Assembly (NCBI GenBank): GCA_022563075.1
Contig: JADFOC010000152.1
Location: forward strand, 1-6,661
Length of the DNA stretch: 6,661 bases
Direction of reading: 5' to 3'
DNA from: Pseudomonadota bacterium
GTDB taxonomy: Bacteria > Pseudomonadota > Gammaproteobacteria > Pseudomonadales > Pseudohongiellaceae
In this document: piece after piece, positions 1 to 6,661 of the stretch
Position numbering within the stretch: position 1 is the stretch's first letter
Layout of the letters: the number at the start of each line of letters is the position of its first letter
Notes under the pieces: model-generated
Databases searched by the model: none
Seen by the model: the letters and a program-made list of their open reading frames with translations, nothing else
What the model was told of the DNA's origin: nothing
Program-made: the position numbers and the translations under genes

Positions 1-289
1 ACGGTATGGCGTAAATCAGGACTGTACAGCAACCACATTCACCGCGGTTACAGCCTAACTTAGTTCCGGTTAAGGCAAGCTTATAGCGCAGAGTCGATGC
101 AAGCGTCTCCTGGGGCACGACATCCACACTTCGCATCTGGCCATTGACGTTGATTCTGATGAGACGCTCAACATATCCTGCCGGACGATCAGCACCATTG
201 GCTGTGTACCATAGCGTAGTTGAAGTGACCGCCGCGCCAGAGGCAATTACCCCTTTGATGAAGCGTCTACGGGTTAGTTTTGGATTCAC
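1..289 (-). CDS. Tat-exported [2Fe-2S] subunit of a molybdenum hydroxylase (PaoA/YagT-like), partial, 5' end only
   Basis: This is a reading frame of 96 codons, starting with GTG and continuing past the left edge. The N-terminus carries a textbook twin-arginine motif, TRRRFIK at residues 6-12, followed by a mildly hydrophobic stretch to about residue 33, so export of the folded protein to the periplasm is expected. From about residue 40 a ferredoxin-like fold begins (RLIRINVNGQ), followed by GTKLGCNRGECGCCTVL at about 75-91. Its C80-x4-C85-x2-C88 spacing is the plant-type [2Fe-2S] signature of the xanthine dehydrogenase/CO dehydrogenase small subunits. E. coli PaoA (YagT), the iron-sulfur subunit of periplasmic aldehyde oxidoreductase, has the same order: Tat signal, then this domain. 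Known small subunits are about 150-220 residues, so roughly half is missing, including the second [2Fe-2S] domain. C87 is an extra cysteine where the family usually has Ala. An in-frame TAA two codons upstream rules out a longer start. The substrate cannot be told. A fur-like operator lies upstream. Confidence 0.88.
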   Translation of the reverse strand, partial: MNPKLTRRRFIKGVIASGAAVTSTTLWYTANGADRPAGYVERLIRINVNGQMRSVDVVPQETLASTLRYKLALTGTKLGCNRGECGCCTVLIYAIP

Positions 290-306
290 GGCTTACATTC
301 GCCTCC
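287..306 (-). promoter_or_regulatory. Ribosome binding site and start-stop codon pair before the GTG start
   Basis: Read on the minus strand, a full GGAGG (302-306) is followed after 3 nt by ATG (298-296), immediately by TAA (295-293), then GCC and the GTG start (289-287), all in one frame. The Shine-Dalgarno is therefore slightly too close to the ATG (3 nt) and rather far from the GTG (12 nt). The GTG remains the only usable start for the downstream frame, because TAA blocks the ATG. The start-stop pair may be chance, a decayed original start, or an element that holds ribosomes near the true start. Confidence 0.5.
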
Positions 307-345
307 GTTTTTAGAATGGAATTCTGGGTCTTCTTTAATTAAATC

Positions 346-368
346 TAAATGAGAATGGTTTGCATTTA
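346..368 (-). promoter_or_regulatory. Fur box (iron-responsive operator)
   Basis: A 23-bp imperfect palindrome is centred on G357. The left arm is TAAATGAGAAT and the right arm GTTTGCATTTA, matching at 8 of 11 positions as an inverted repeat. On the minus strand it reads as the familiar AATGCAAA...ATTCTCATTT pattern of Fur-regulated promoters in gammaproteobacteria. Its right-hand edge overlaps a plausible minus-strand -35/-10 region (a TTTAAT hexamer lies just downstream), and the minus-strand GTG start is about 57 nt away. Repression of the [2Fe-2S] subunit gene when iron is plentiful is the simplest reading. Control of a + strand transcript is also possible, since the site is symmetrical. 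No fur gene is in view. Confidence 0.7.
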
Positions 369-437
369 GCATGCATTTTATTATCGTGAGATATCGCCGG
401 TTAGAGTAAATCACCTTCTGTTTTTTAGCAAGCCACC

Positions 438-460
438 CAGGCACGCGGTGCCTGTATTTT
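438..460 (+). terminator. Terminator-like hairpin with T-run
   Basis: CAGGCAC (438-444) and GTGCCTG (448-454) form a perfect 7-bp GC-rich stem around a GCG loop, followed directly by TATTTT (455-460). This is the shape of a short Rho-independent terminator on the + strand; the opposite strand has no T-run after the stem. No protein gene on the + strand ends here inside the window, so it would have to end a short untranslated RNA begun near the Fur box, or stop stray transcription before gltB. The stem is short and the T-run is interrupted by an A, so efficiency is uncertain. Confidence 0.45.
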
Positions 461-753
461 GGTCGGTTCAGCCAGGCTCATCCAGGCGCAGATTTTCATC
501 AAATTTAATCGGTAACGGTAACAGAGAATGGCGAAAGTTTAGCCTCGATGGAACAAATTCTCGGCGGGTTTAAATTCTGATCGCCACTACAAATTCGCGC
601 ACTCTACAGAAAGAGGGCACTGTGATATTTAGTTTGCTGGCTGTTCGGATGTGACGCAAACACAAATCTCCACCGCCATCACTGTCACGATTTTAGGGAT
701 AGCAACCAGACCGAAACTTAACTTGTGCGTAGTTACTGTATGGGTGCGGCCGT

Positions 754-767
754 TTCAATGGATTGAA
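754..767. promoter_or_regulatory. Perfect 6-2-6 inverted repeat, possible operator upstream of gltB
   Basis: TTCAAT and ATTGAA flank a GG spacer, giving a perfect inverted repeat about 60 bp upstream of the -35 element of the likely gltB promoter. It sits at the edge of an A/T-rich stretch (762-783). The position suits an activator or repressor of gltBD, but the repeat does not match a regulator site I can name with confidence (it does not look like NtrC, CRP or sigma54 elements). The assignment rests only on symmetry and position. Confidence 0.3.
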
Positions 768-828
768 TTAATCTATTTAATATCAGTTACTTAGTCCATA
801 GTGGCAGGAGTTGAAAGCGCCGTAAACC

Positions 829-856
829 TTGACATATCCTGTCGCAATGTTATTGT
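829..856 (+). promoter_or_regulatory. Likely gltBD promoter (sigma70-type, extended -10)
   Basis: A consensus -35 TTGACA (829-834) is followed after 16 bp by a -10-like TATTGT (851-856; 4 of 6 matches to TATAAT). The -10 is preceded by TG at 848-849, which fits the extended -10 (TGn) rule. Transcription would start near 862-864 and leave an untranslated leader of about 180 nt before the gltB ATG. This is the best promoter match I found on the + strand between the two genes. Other A/T-rich candidates at 763-783 score worse. Confidence 0.55.
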
Positions 857-862
857 GTTCGG

Positions 863-1043
863 CCCTCTCCAATGTGCATTAAGCGGCACAGCAGTTAGCG
901 AGGGGGAACTGATTGCATCGTCAAGCCCTGTCAGGACAAATTCAGCAGCGTTACGCTATTCAACCCGAGAGGTACAGCCGTCGACGGGCGGTGAAGTAAC
1001 GAAAACAGAAATGAATTAAACAATAAACGAGATTTATTACTTA
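863..1043 (+). other. Predicted 5' leader of the gltBD mRNA
   Basis: This is the stretch between the predicted transcription start and gltB. It can fold locally: CAGTT (892-896) pairs with AACTG (907-911), while CCCTC (863-867) could instead pair with GAGGG (900-904) in the loop of that stem, so two arrangements compete. A tiny ORF (872-898, MCIKRHSS) lacks a Shine-Dalgarno and glutamine or glutamate codons, so it is not a convincing leader peptide. CCGTCGACGG (978-987) is a perfect 10-bp palindrome. I recognise no known riboswitch. The frame upstream of gltB stays open from 801 to a TAA at 1017-1019, in phase with gltB. Confidence 0.35.
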
Positions 1044-4000
1044 ATGAGCGACACCAGCAAGCTTGCATTAAAATTTGGTTATCCTGAAAAGACGGGCTTA
1101 TATGACCCGGCTCAAGAGAAGGATTCCTGCGGCGTTGGATTTGTGGCTAATATCAAGGGCCAACCCAGCCACCAAATCATGCTGGATGCCTATCATATAA
1201 ATTCTCGCATGGGTCACCGCGGTGGCTGTGGTTTCGAGGCAAACACCGGCGATGGCGCTGGCATTCTGATGGCGCTGCCCCACAGTTTCTTCCGCAAAAT
1301 CGCTAAACAGGAACTGCACGCCGATTTACCGCTTGCCGGCCAATACGCGGTTGGAAATATTTTCCTGCCGCAAATAAAGGAAGAAAGAGAGAAGTGTCGC
1401 GACGTCATCGACGCGATTATCGCGGAAGAGGATCAAATTCTGCTGGGCTGGCGTGAAGTACCGGTCGATGCCGTCGGCGCCGATGTGGGACCGGCGGCAA
1501 GAATTGCTCAGCCACAGATAGAGCAATTATTTATTGCCGCCGCCGACGGTCTCGAGCAAGAGCAGTTTGAACGTAAGCTTTATGTCATTCGCAAGCGATT
1601 TTCCCATCGACTGCGCGGCGACACTTCGCTCACCGAAGCCAAACAACTTTATGCCTGCAGCCTCTCTACCAAGGTTATCGTCTACAAGGGCATGCTAACC
1701 CCCGGTCAGTTGTTCCCTTTCTACCCCGACCTGACCAATCCAGATTTCGAAACCCATCTGGCCATGGTGCACTCCCGTTTCAGTACCAATACTTTTCCCT
1801 CCTGGGACAGGGCGCAGCCGAATCGATTCATGAGCCAAAATGGCGAGATTAATACCCTGCGTGGCAATGTAAATTCCATGCTCGCCAGACAAGGCGTGGT
1901 TGCCACGGATGTCTTCGGTGACAAACTGACTTCACTTTTCCCGGTTATCGATGAAGACTGCTCTGACTCTGGCAGCTTCGATGCAGTATTGGAATTTCTG
2001 TTGCTATCCGGCCGCTCGCTGCAGGAAGCAGTAATGATGATGATTCCAGAGGCCTGGCAAGCCGATATCAATATGCAGCAGGCCAAGAAAGACTTTTATG
2101 AGTACCACTCAGCGCTGATGGAACCCTGGGACGGACCGGCTTCCATCGTGTTCTCAGACGGTAAATATATTGGCGCGGTGCTGGACAGAAACGGACTGCG
2201 CCCCAGCCGTTATTATGTGACGCATGACGACAAAGTCATCATGGCGTCTGAAGTGGGTGTGCTGGATATCGATCCTGCCAACGTCAAACTCAAAGGTCGC
2301 CTGCAACCCGGCAAGATGTTCCTGCTGGATTTTGAACAAGGGCGATTGATTCCAGATGAAGAGTTAAAGCAAGCCATCACCCACAAGCGGCCCTATGGCG
2401 AATGGTTGAGCGAACAAAAAGTGACGTTGGCGGATATCGCCAGCGGCAGCGCCGCGCAATCACTCGAAGGCGAACACATACTGCAACGGATGCAGGCCTT
2501 CGGTTACACCACCGAAACCATGCAATTCATGTTGATCCCGATGGTGACCGAGGCACGCGATCCGCTGGGATCGATGGGTAACGATTCAGCACTGGCCTGT
2601 CTGTCCGACAAGCCACGGATGATTTATGACTATTTCAAACAATTATTCGCCCAGGTAACCAATCCCGCCATCGATTCAATTCGGGAAGAAGTGGTGATGT
2701 CGCTGCAATGTTTTCTGGGACCGGAAGGGAACCTGCTTGCGACAACCGCGCCACAAGTCCATCGTTTGTCTATCGATCATCCGATTCTCTCCAATCAGCA
2801 ATTAACCGATATCAAGCAGATGGATCATCAGGGAATGCGATCTCAGCTGATTGACATTACCTATGCGATCGAAGAAGAAAATGGATACCAAAATGCAATA
2901 GATCGAATTTGCGCAGAAGCAACCCTGGCCATTAAAGAAGAGTACGCTTTTATTATCCTGTCGGACCGCGACACTTCTCGACAGCGCATTCCACTTAGTG
3001 CATTAATTGCCTGTGGTGCAGTACACCATCATCTGGTTAGCAATCATCAGAGAACTCAAATCGGCTTGATCATCGAAACTGGTGAAGCCAGAGAAGTTCA
3101 CCATCACTGCTTGCTAAGCGGCTACGGCGCCGATGCCATCAACCCCTATCTCGCATTCGAAGCCCTGTGGCAGGTAAACAAAGAAGGTGTGTTGGGTGAC
3201 GGTTATCCTGATGAAGATGCCTTAGTGGCGGCCTATAAAAAAGCTGTGGCCAAGGGCATGCTGAAGGTGATGGCCAAGATGGGTATCTCCACCTTGCAAT
3301 CCTATAAAGGTGCGCAGATTTTTGAGGCGCTGGGCTTGGCAGATGAAATCATCCATCGCTGCTTCACCGGTACCGCCAGCCGAGTGCAGGGCGTAAACTT
3401 CGATGTGCTGATCGAAGAATCTCGACGTCGGCACAATATTGGATTCCCTGCGAAAGAATGTGACGAAATCCCGGCGCTGACTAACCCTGGTGATTTCCAG
3501 TGGCGAACCGGTGGCGAGGTTCACATGTGGAATCCCAATACCATATTTAATCTGCAAGTAGCCGCCAGAAATAATAGCGCGGAAGCTTACGCTGCCTTTG
3601 CCAAACATGCTAATGAAGACAGCACCCGTCGTAGCACATTCCGGGGCTTGTTGAAGTTCCGCACCGATGTCAACAAACCAATCGCGCTTGAAGAAGTTGA
3701 ACCCGCCAGTGAAATTGTTAAACGCTTCTCCACCGGAGCCATGAGTTTTGGGTCGATCTCTGCAGAGAGTCATGAGTCGTTAGCGATCGCCATGAACCGG
3801 ATAGGTGGTAAATCTAACACCGGCGAAGGCGGCGAAGACCCGGCTCGATTCGAGCCCTTAGCCAATGGAGATTCCAAGCGCTCGGCCATCAAGCAAGTAG
3901 CCTCTGGTCGTTTCGGGGTAACCATCTGGTATCTCACCAATGCCGACGAGCTACAGATCAAGATTGCGCAAGGGGCAAAACCTGGAGAAGGTGGTGAATT

Positions 4001-5633
4001 GCCCGGCCGCAAAGTAGATGACTTTATCGCTCGCATCAGATACTCGACACCCGGTGTCGGATTAATCAGTCCACCACCGCATCATGATATCTACTCGATT
4101 GAAGATATTGCTCAACTTATTCATGATTTGAAGAACGCCAACCCGGCCGCTCGCATCAGCGTTAAGTTAGTGTCCGAGATTGGCGTCGGTACTATTGCGG
4201 CGGGTGTCACCAAGGCTAAAGCCGATCATCTGGTAATTGCGGGACATGACGGAGGCACCGGTGCTTCTCCACTTACCTCTATTAAGCATGCTGGGCTCCC
4301 TTGGGAGTTAGGGGTTGCCGAAACCCACCAAACCCTGGTCATGAATAATTTACGTTCTCGGGTAATTTTGCAAACCGATGGCCAGTTGAAAACTGGTAGA
4401 GACATTGCTGTTGCTACCTTACTCGGTGCCGAAGAATTTGGTTTCGCCACGGCACCACTTATCACACTTGGCTGCATCATGATGCGCAAGTGTCATTTGA
4501 ACACTTGCCCGGTAGGCATTGCCACGCAAGATCCTGAACTGCGCAAGAAATTCAAAGGCAAACCGGAGCATGTAGTGAATTACATGTTTATGGTTGCCGA
4601 AGAGTTGCGCGGCATCATGGCCGAGATAGGCATGCGTACTATCAATGAAATGATAGGTCGCGTTGACTTGCTGGATACACTCGATGTCATCGATCACTGG
4701 AAGGCAGGCGGCTTGGATCTGAGTGCCATGCTGGAACCCGCCAAAGTCATATTCGAGGGAACGGAGTTCTACAAGACCCGCGATCAGGATCACGGGCTGG
4801 ACAAGGCATTGGACAATGAATTGATTCGCCTGGCCAGTAAAGCACTGGATTCTGGCGAGAGAGTCTTCATCGAACACGAGATTATTAATACCAATCGCGT
4901 AGTCGGTACCATGCTGTCTAACGAAGTGGCGAAGCGTTGGAAGGCTGAGATGCTTCCTGACGACACCATCAACATTAAGCTACATGGCTCGGCCGGCCAA
5001 AGTCTGGGCGCCTGGTTAGCCAAGGGCATTACCTTAACCGTTGAGGGCGACGCCAATGACTATGTGGGCAAGGGACTGTCCGGTGGCAAGATCATCATCT
5101 ACCCTCCCAAGCAGAGTACCTTCAAAGCGGAAGAGAATGTGATAGCGGGTAACGTGATTCTCTATGGTGCTACGGATGGTGAAATGTATATTCGTGGTAT
5201 CGCGGCAGAACGGTTCGCCGTCAGAAACAGTGGCGCCAGCGCCGTCATCGAAGGCATCGGCGACCACGGCTGTGAATACATGACCGGGGGCCGCGTTGTT
5301 GTACTAGGCAAAACTGGCAGAAATTTCGGTGCTGGAATGAGCGGCGGAATAGCCTATGTGTGGGATCCCGATGGCGAATTTCCTAAGCTATGTAATATGG
5401 AAACCTTTGAATTGGAACCAGTCGACGCAGCCGAAGACATTATTGAGCTCAAGGCACTGATCAGGAATCATCAACGGTATACTGATTCGCCGGTTGCCAA
5501 ATCAGTGCTCGAAAACTGGAAACAATCGCTGAGTCAGTTCGTTAAAGTAATGCCAACCGATTACAAGCGAGTTCTTGCTATTAAGACTGCAGCAACTGTT
5601 ACTGCTGCAACCGCTGCAACTGCTGCAGCGTAA
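1044..5633 (+). CDS. gltB: Glutamate synthase (NADPH) large subunit
   Basis: The protein has 1529 residues, the usual length for GltB (about 1480-1550). It makes two glutamates from glutamine and 2-oxoglutarate in the cytoplasm. The class II glutaminase domain starts at Cys29 (DSCGVGFVA), so a 28-residue propeptide is expected to be removed to expose the N-terminal nucleophile. Supporting motifs are HSRFSTNT (243-250), NGEIN (266-270) and [10 protein letters not shown] (381-390). The central domain spans about 470-765 ([11 protein letters not shown] at 511). The FMN synthase domain, about 840-1210, has GEGGEDPAR (927-935), [11 protein letters not shown] (978-988) and [10 protein letters not shown] (1068-1077). 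C1144-x5-C1150-x4-C1155 binds the [3Fe-4S] cluster. The C-terminal GXGXG beta-helix covers about 1290-1490 (GSAGQS at 1315). The sequence is the CGVGFV-type, not the CGFGL-type of E. coli. ATG 1044 has only a weak Shine-Dalgarno (CGAGA, 11 nt away), but no other start precedes Cys29 and a TAA lies nine codons upstream. gltD follows after 16 bp, which favours the NADPH enzyme over the ferredoxin type. The protein ends in an Ala/Thr-rich tail. Confidence 0.97.
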   Translation: MSDTSKLALKFGYPEKTGLYDPAQEKDSCGVGFVANIKGQPSHQIMLDAYHINSRMGHRGGCGFEANTGDGAGILMALPHSFFRKIAKQELHADLPLAGQYAVGNIFLPQIKEEREKCRDVIDAIIAEEDQILLGWREVPVDAVGADVGPAARIAQPQIEQLFIAAADGLEQEQFERKLYVIRKRFSHRLRGDTSLTEAKQLYACSLSTKVIVYKGMLTPGQLFPFYPDLTNPDFETHLAMVHSRFSTNTFPSWDRAQPNRFMSQNGEINTLRGNVNSMLARQGVVATDVFGDKLTSLFPVIDEDCSDSGSFDAVLEFLLLSGRSLQEAVMMMIPEAWQADINMQQAKKDFYEYHSALMEPWDGPASIVFSDGKYIGAVLDRNGLRPSRYYVTHDDKVIMASEVGVLDIDPANVKLKGRLQPGKMFLLDFEQGRLIPDEELKQAITHKRPYGEWLSEQKVTLADIASGSAAQSLEGEHILQRMQAFGYTTETMQFMLIPMVTEARDPLGSMGNDSALACLSDKPRMIYDYFKQLFAQVTNPAIDSIREEVVMSLQCFLGPEGNLLATTAPQVHRLSIDHPILSNQQLTDIKQMDHQGMRSQLIDITYAIEEENGYQNAIDRICAEATLAIKEEYAFIILSDRDTSRQRIPLSALIACGAVHHHLVSNHQRTQIGLIIETGEAREVHHHCLLSGYGADAINPYLAFEALWQVNKEGVLGDGYPDEDALVAAYKKAVAKGMLKVMAKMGISTLQSYKGAQIFEALGLADEIIHRCFTGTASRVQGVNFDVLIEESRRRHNIGFPAKECDEIPALTNPGDFQWRTGGEVHMWNPNTIFNLQVAARNNSAEAYAAFAKHANEDSTRRSTFRGLLKFRTDVNKPIALEEVEPASEIVKRFSTGAMSFGSISAESHESLAIAMNRIGGKSNTGEGGEDPARFEPLANGDSKRSAIKQVASGRFGVTIWYLTNADELQIKIAQGAKPGEGGELPGRKVDDFIARIRYSTPGVGLISPPPHHDIYSIEDIAQLIHDLKNANPAARISVKLVSEIGVGTIAAGVTKAKADHLVIAGHDGGTGASPLTSIKHAGLPWELGVAETHQTLVMNNLRSRVILQTDGQLKTGRDIAVATLLGAEEFGFATAPLITLGCIMMRKCHLNTCPVGIATQDPELRKKFKGKPEHVVNYMFMVAEELRGIMAEIGMRTINEMIGRVDLLDTLDVIDHWKAGGLDLSAMLEPAKVIFEGTEFYKTRDQDHGLDKALDNELIRLASKALDSGERVFIEHEIINTNRVVGTMLSNEVAKRWKAEMLPDDTINIKLHGSAGQSLGAWLAKGITLTVEGDANDYVGKGLSGGKIIIYPPKQSTFKAEENVIAGNVILYGATDGEMYIRGIAAERFAVRNSGASAVIEGIGDHGCEYMTGGRVVVLGKTGRNFGAGMSGGIAYVWDPDGEFPKLCNMETFELEPVDAAEDIIELKALIRNHQRYTDSPVAKSVLENWKQSLSQFVKVMPTDYKRVLAIKTAATVTAATAATAAA
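5601..5627 (+). repeat. Three tandem 9-bp repeats at the 3' end of gltB
   Basis: The unit ACYGCTGCA occurs three times in direct succession (5601-5609, 5610-5618, 5619-5627), differing only at the third base, and encodes Thr-Ala-Ala each time. Together with the preceding ACTGCAGCAACTGTT it yields a 15-residue Ala/Thr tail (residues 1515-1529) after the conserved GltB end at DYKRVLA. Because the unit is a multiple of three, copy number changes by replication slippage would only lengthen or shorten the tail. Confidence 0.8.
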
Positions 5634-5639
5634 GGTTTC

Positions 5640-5644
5640 GGAAG
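5640..5644 (+). promoter_or_regulatory. Ribosome binding site of gltD
   Basis: GGAAG lies 5 nt before the gltD ATG and within the 16-bp gap after the gltB stop. The short gap leaves no room for a separate promoter, so gltD is read from the gltB transcript. Confidence 0.6.
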
Positions 5645-5649
5645 TAGCG

Positions 5650-6661
5650 ATGGGAAAAGTAACAGGATTTAAAGAATATCAGCGACAGGCGGAACCCTAT
5701 CGCGATGTGAAAGACAGGTTGGTCGACTTCAAGGAAATTTTCACCGACCATGAAGATGCACATCTGGCGACACAGGGAGCACGCTGCATGGATTGCGGTG
5801 TACCGTTCTGCCAGTCCGGTGAAGGTTGTCCGGTCTACAATCTGATCCCCGAGTGGAACGATCTGATTTACCATAATCGCTGGAAAGAAGCGCTCGATCG
5901 TTTGCACGAGACCAACAATTTCCCTGAGTTTACCGGCCGCGTCTGCCCTGCACCCTGCGAGGGCGCTTGTGTGCTGAGTGTGAATGAACCTGCCGTCACC
6001 ATCAAAAACATCGAATGTGCGATAGCCGACAAGGGTTTTGAGAATGGTTGGGTAGTCGCCAGGCCGCCCAAGTCACGTACCGGTAAGAAGGTAGCGGTAG
6101 TTGGCTCGGGACCGGCTGGATTGGCCGCCGCAGCGCAACTTAATCTGATGGGTCACCAGATAACTGTCTATGAAAGAGACGATCGCATCGGCGGACTGCT
6201 GATGTATGGCATCCCCAACATGAAGCTGGAAAAAGACATCGTCGATCGTCGCGTGAATTTGCTAACTGAAGAAGGCGTAAATTTCGTGGTTAATGCGGAC
6301 ATTGGCGGTAGCGGTGAAAACGCTGTCGCCGTTGAACAATTGCTCAGTGACAACGACGCCCTCATATTGGCTACCGGCGCCACTACGCCGAGAGATCTGA
6401 GCATTCCTCATCGCCAAGGTGATGGCGTTCATTTCGCCATGGAATTTCTGTTGAAGAATACCAAGAGCCTGCTGGATTCGAATCTGGATGACGGCAACTA
6501 CATTTCTGCCAAAGATAAAAAGGTAATCGTGATTGGCGGCGGAGATACTGGTGCCGACTGCATCGGCACGTCCTTGCGTCATGGCTGCAAATCACTGGTA
6601 AATTTTGAAATCATGCCAAAGCCGGGGGCAGATAGGCCAGCGGATAATCCCTGGCCACTTT
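5650..6661 (+). CDS. gltD: Glutamate synthase (NADPH) small subunit, partial, 3' end missing
   Basis: The first 337 residues are present; the family is usually about 470-490 long, so about 30% is beyond the right edge. GltD oxidises NADPH through FAD and passes electrons over iron-sulfur clusters to GltB. The N-terminal cluster domain carries C46-x2-C49-x4-C54-x5-C60 (CMDCGVPFC...GCPVYN) and C99-x3-C103-x3-C107 (CPAPCEGAC). The FAD dinucleotide fold follows at [13 protein letters not shown] (148-160), with GGLLMYGIP a little further on. The NADPH fold begins at [12 protein letters not shown] (292-303). The last residues visible, DRPADNPWP, match a conserved stretch of this family. ATG 5650 is supported by GGAAG 5 nt upstream and by the typical start [10 protein letters not shown]. 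The gene is co-directional with gltB and separated by 16 bp. The frame is intact as far as it can be seen. Confidence 0.96.
   Translation, partial: MGKVTGFKEYQRQAEPYRDVKDRLVDFKEIFTDHEDAHLATQGARCMDCGVPFCQSGEGCPVYNLIPEWNDLIYHNRWKEALDRLHETNNFPEFTGRVCPAPCEGACVLSVNEPAVTIKNIECAIADKGFENGWVVARPPKSRTGKKVAVVGSGPAGLAAAAQLNLMGHQITVYERDDRIGGLLMYGIPNMKLEKDIVDRRVNLLTEEGVNFVVNADIGGSGENAVAVEQLLSDNDALILATGATTPRDLSIPHRQGDGVHFAMEFLLKNTKSLLDSNLDDGNYISAKDKKVIVIGGGDTGADCIGTSLRHGCKSLVNFEIMPKPGADRPADNPWPL

Larger units (their letters stand above)
290..1043. other. Long divergent intergenic region, no convincing protein gene
   Basis: About 750 bp separate the minus-strand oxidoreductase gene from gltB. The supported contents are the Fur box, a hairpin with a T-run (438-460), an inverted repeat (754-767), a strong promoter (829-856) and the gltB leader. 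Between 461 and 750 I see no gene, only small repeats: CCAGGC occurs three times (437-442, 472-477, 482-487) and GGTAAC twice in tandem (511-522). GTTTGC/GCAAAC (632-637, 656-661) could form a weak stem. An open frame at 801-1019 starts with GTG, has no Shine-Dalgarno, contains the promoter and resembles nothing I know, so I do not call it a gene. Confidence 0.7.

Noticed and set aside
463..475. GGTTCAGCC, resembling the other half of a glutamine riboswitch
   Set aside because: No GGAAGTAGG follows within the required distance.
651..667. Possible CRP site (TGTGA followed by ACACA)
   Set aside because: The half-sites are 5 bp apart instead of 6 and the second is imperfect.
801..816. Possible sigma54 promoter (TGGCAG followed by TTG)
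   Set aside because: Spacing between the -24 and -12 elements is wrong by about two bases and the -12 GC is missing.
872..898. Eight-codon leader peptide MCIKRHSS in the gltB leader
   Set aside because: No ribosome site and no run of regulatory codons; it is likely to be chance.
801..1019. 72-residue open frame starting with GTG
   Set aside because: No Shine-Dalgarno, no recognisable domain, and the best promoter of the region lies inside it.
3222..3773. 183-residue open frame antisense to gltB
   Set aside because: It lies fully within conserved GltB coding sequence and its protein looks like a frame shadow; the other antisense frames in gltB and gltD were dismissed for the same reason.
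5640..5648. GGAAGTAGC before gltD, similar to the GGAAGUAGG box of glutamine (glnA) riboswitches
   Set aside because: The partner CGUUCA element and the surrounding stems are absent; it is better read as the gltD ribosome binding site.

Overview
The window is mostly core nitrogen metabolism: a glutamate synthase operon, gltB (complete) followed by gltD (cut by the right edge), read on the + strand. At the left edge, divergently oriented, lies the 5' end of a gene for a Tat-exported [2Fe-2S] subunit of a molybdenum hydroxylase (xanthine dehydrogenase / aldehyde oxidoreductase family, PaoA/YagT-like). This gene starts with GTG and runs off the window. The two transcription units are separated by an unusually long non-coding stretch of about 750 bp.

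Organism: a Gram-negative proteobacterium is most likely, probably a gammaproteobacterium outside the enterics and Pseudomonas. The reasons are the Tat-type periplasmic molybdoenzyme subunit, a good Fur box, sigma70-like promoter elements and a base composition of about 50% GC (estimated by eye). The GltB sequence is not the CGFGL-type found in E. coli and Pseudomonas. It is closer to the CGVGFV-type seen in Bacillus, cyanobacteria, Bacteroidetes and plastids. The lineage call is inference only.

Layout: 1-289 (-) [2Fe-2S] subunit, partial. 290-345 its short 5' region, with a GGAGG and an in-frame ATG-TAA just ahead of the GTG start. 346-368 Fur box. 369-460 a short A/T-rich stretch ending in a perfect 7-bp hairpin and a T-run, which may be a small RNA terminator. 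461-750 no gene seen. 754-767 a perfect 6-2-6 inverted repeat. 829-856 a strong sigma70-like promoter. About 863-1043 the gltB leader. 1044-5633 gltB. 5650 to the end gltD.

How the genes work together: GltB hydrolyses glutamine and passes ammonia through the protein to 2-oxoglutarate at its FMN site. GltD takes electrons from NADPH and delivers them through FAD and iron-sulfur clusters to GltB. Both need iron-sulfur clusters, as does the divergent oxidoreductase subunit, but only the latter has a visible iron-responsive operator. I found no CRISPR array, mobile element, tRNA or rRNA. The less ordinary material is in the intergenic region and in a small tandem repeat at the 3' end of gltB.
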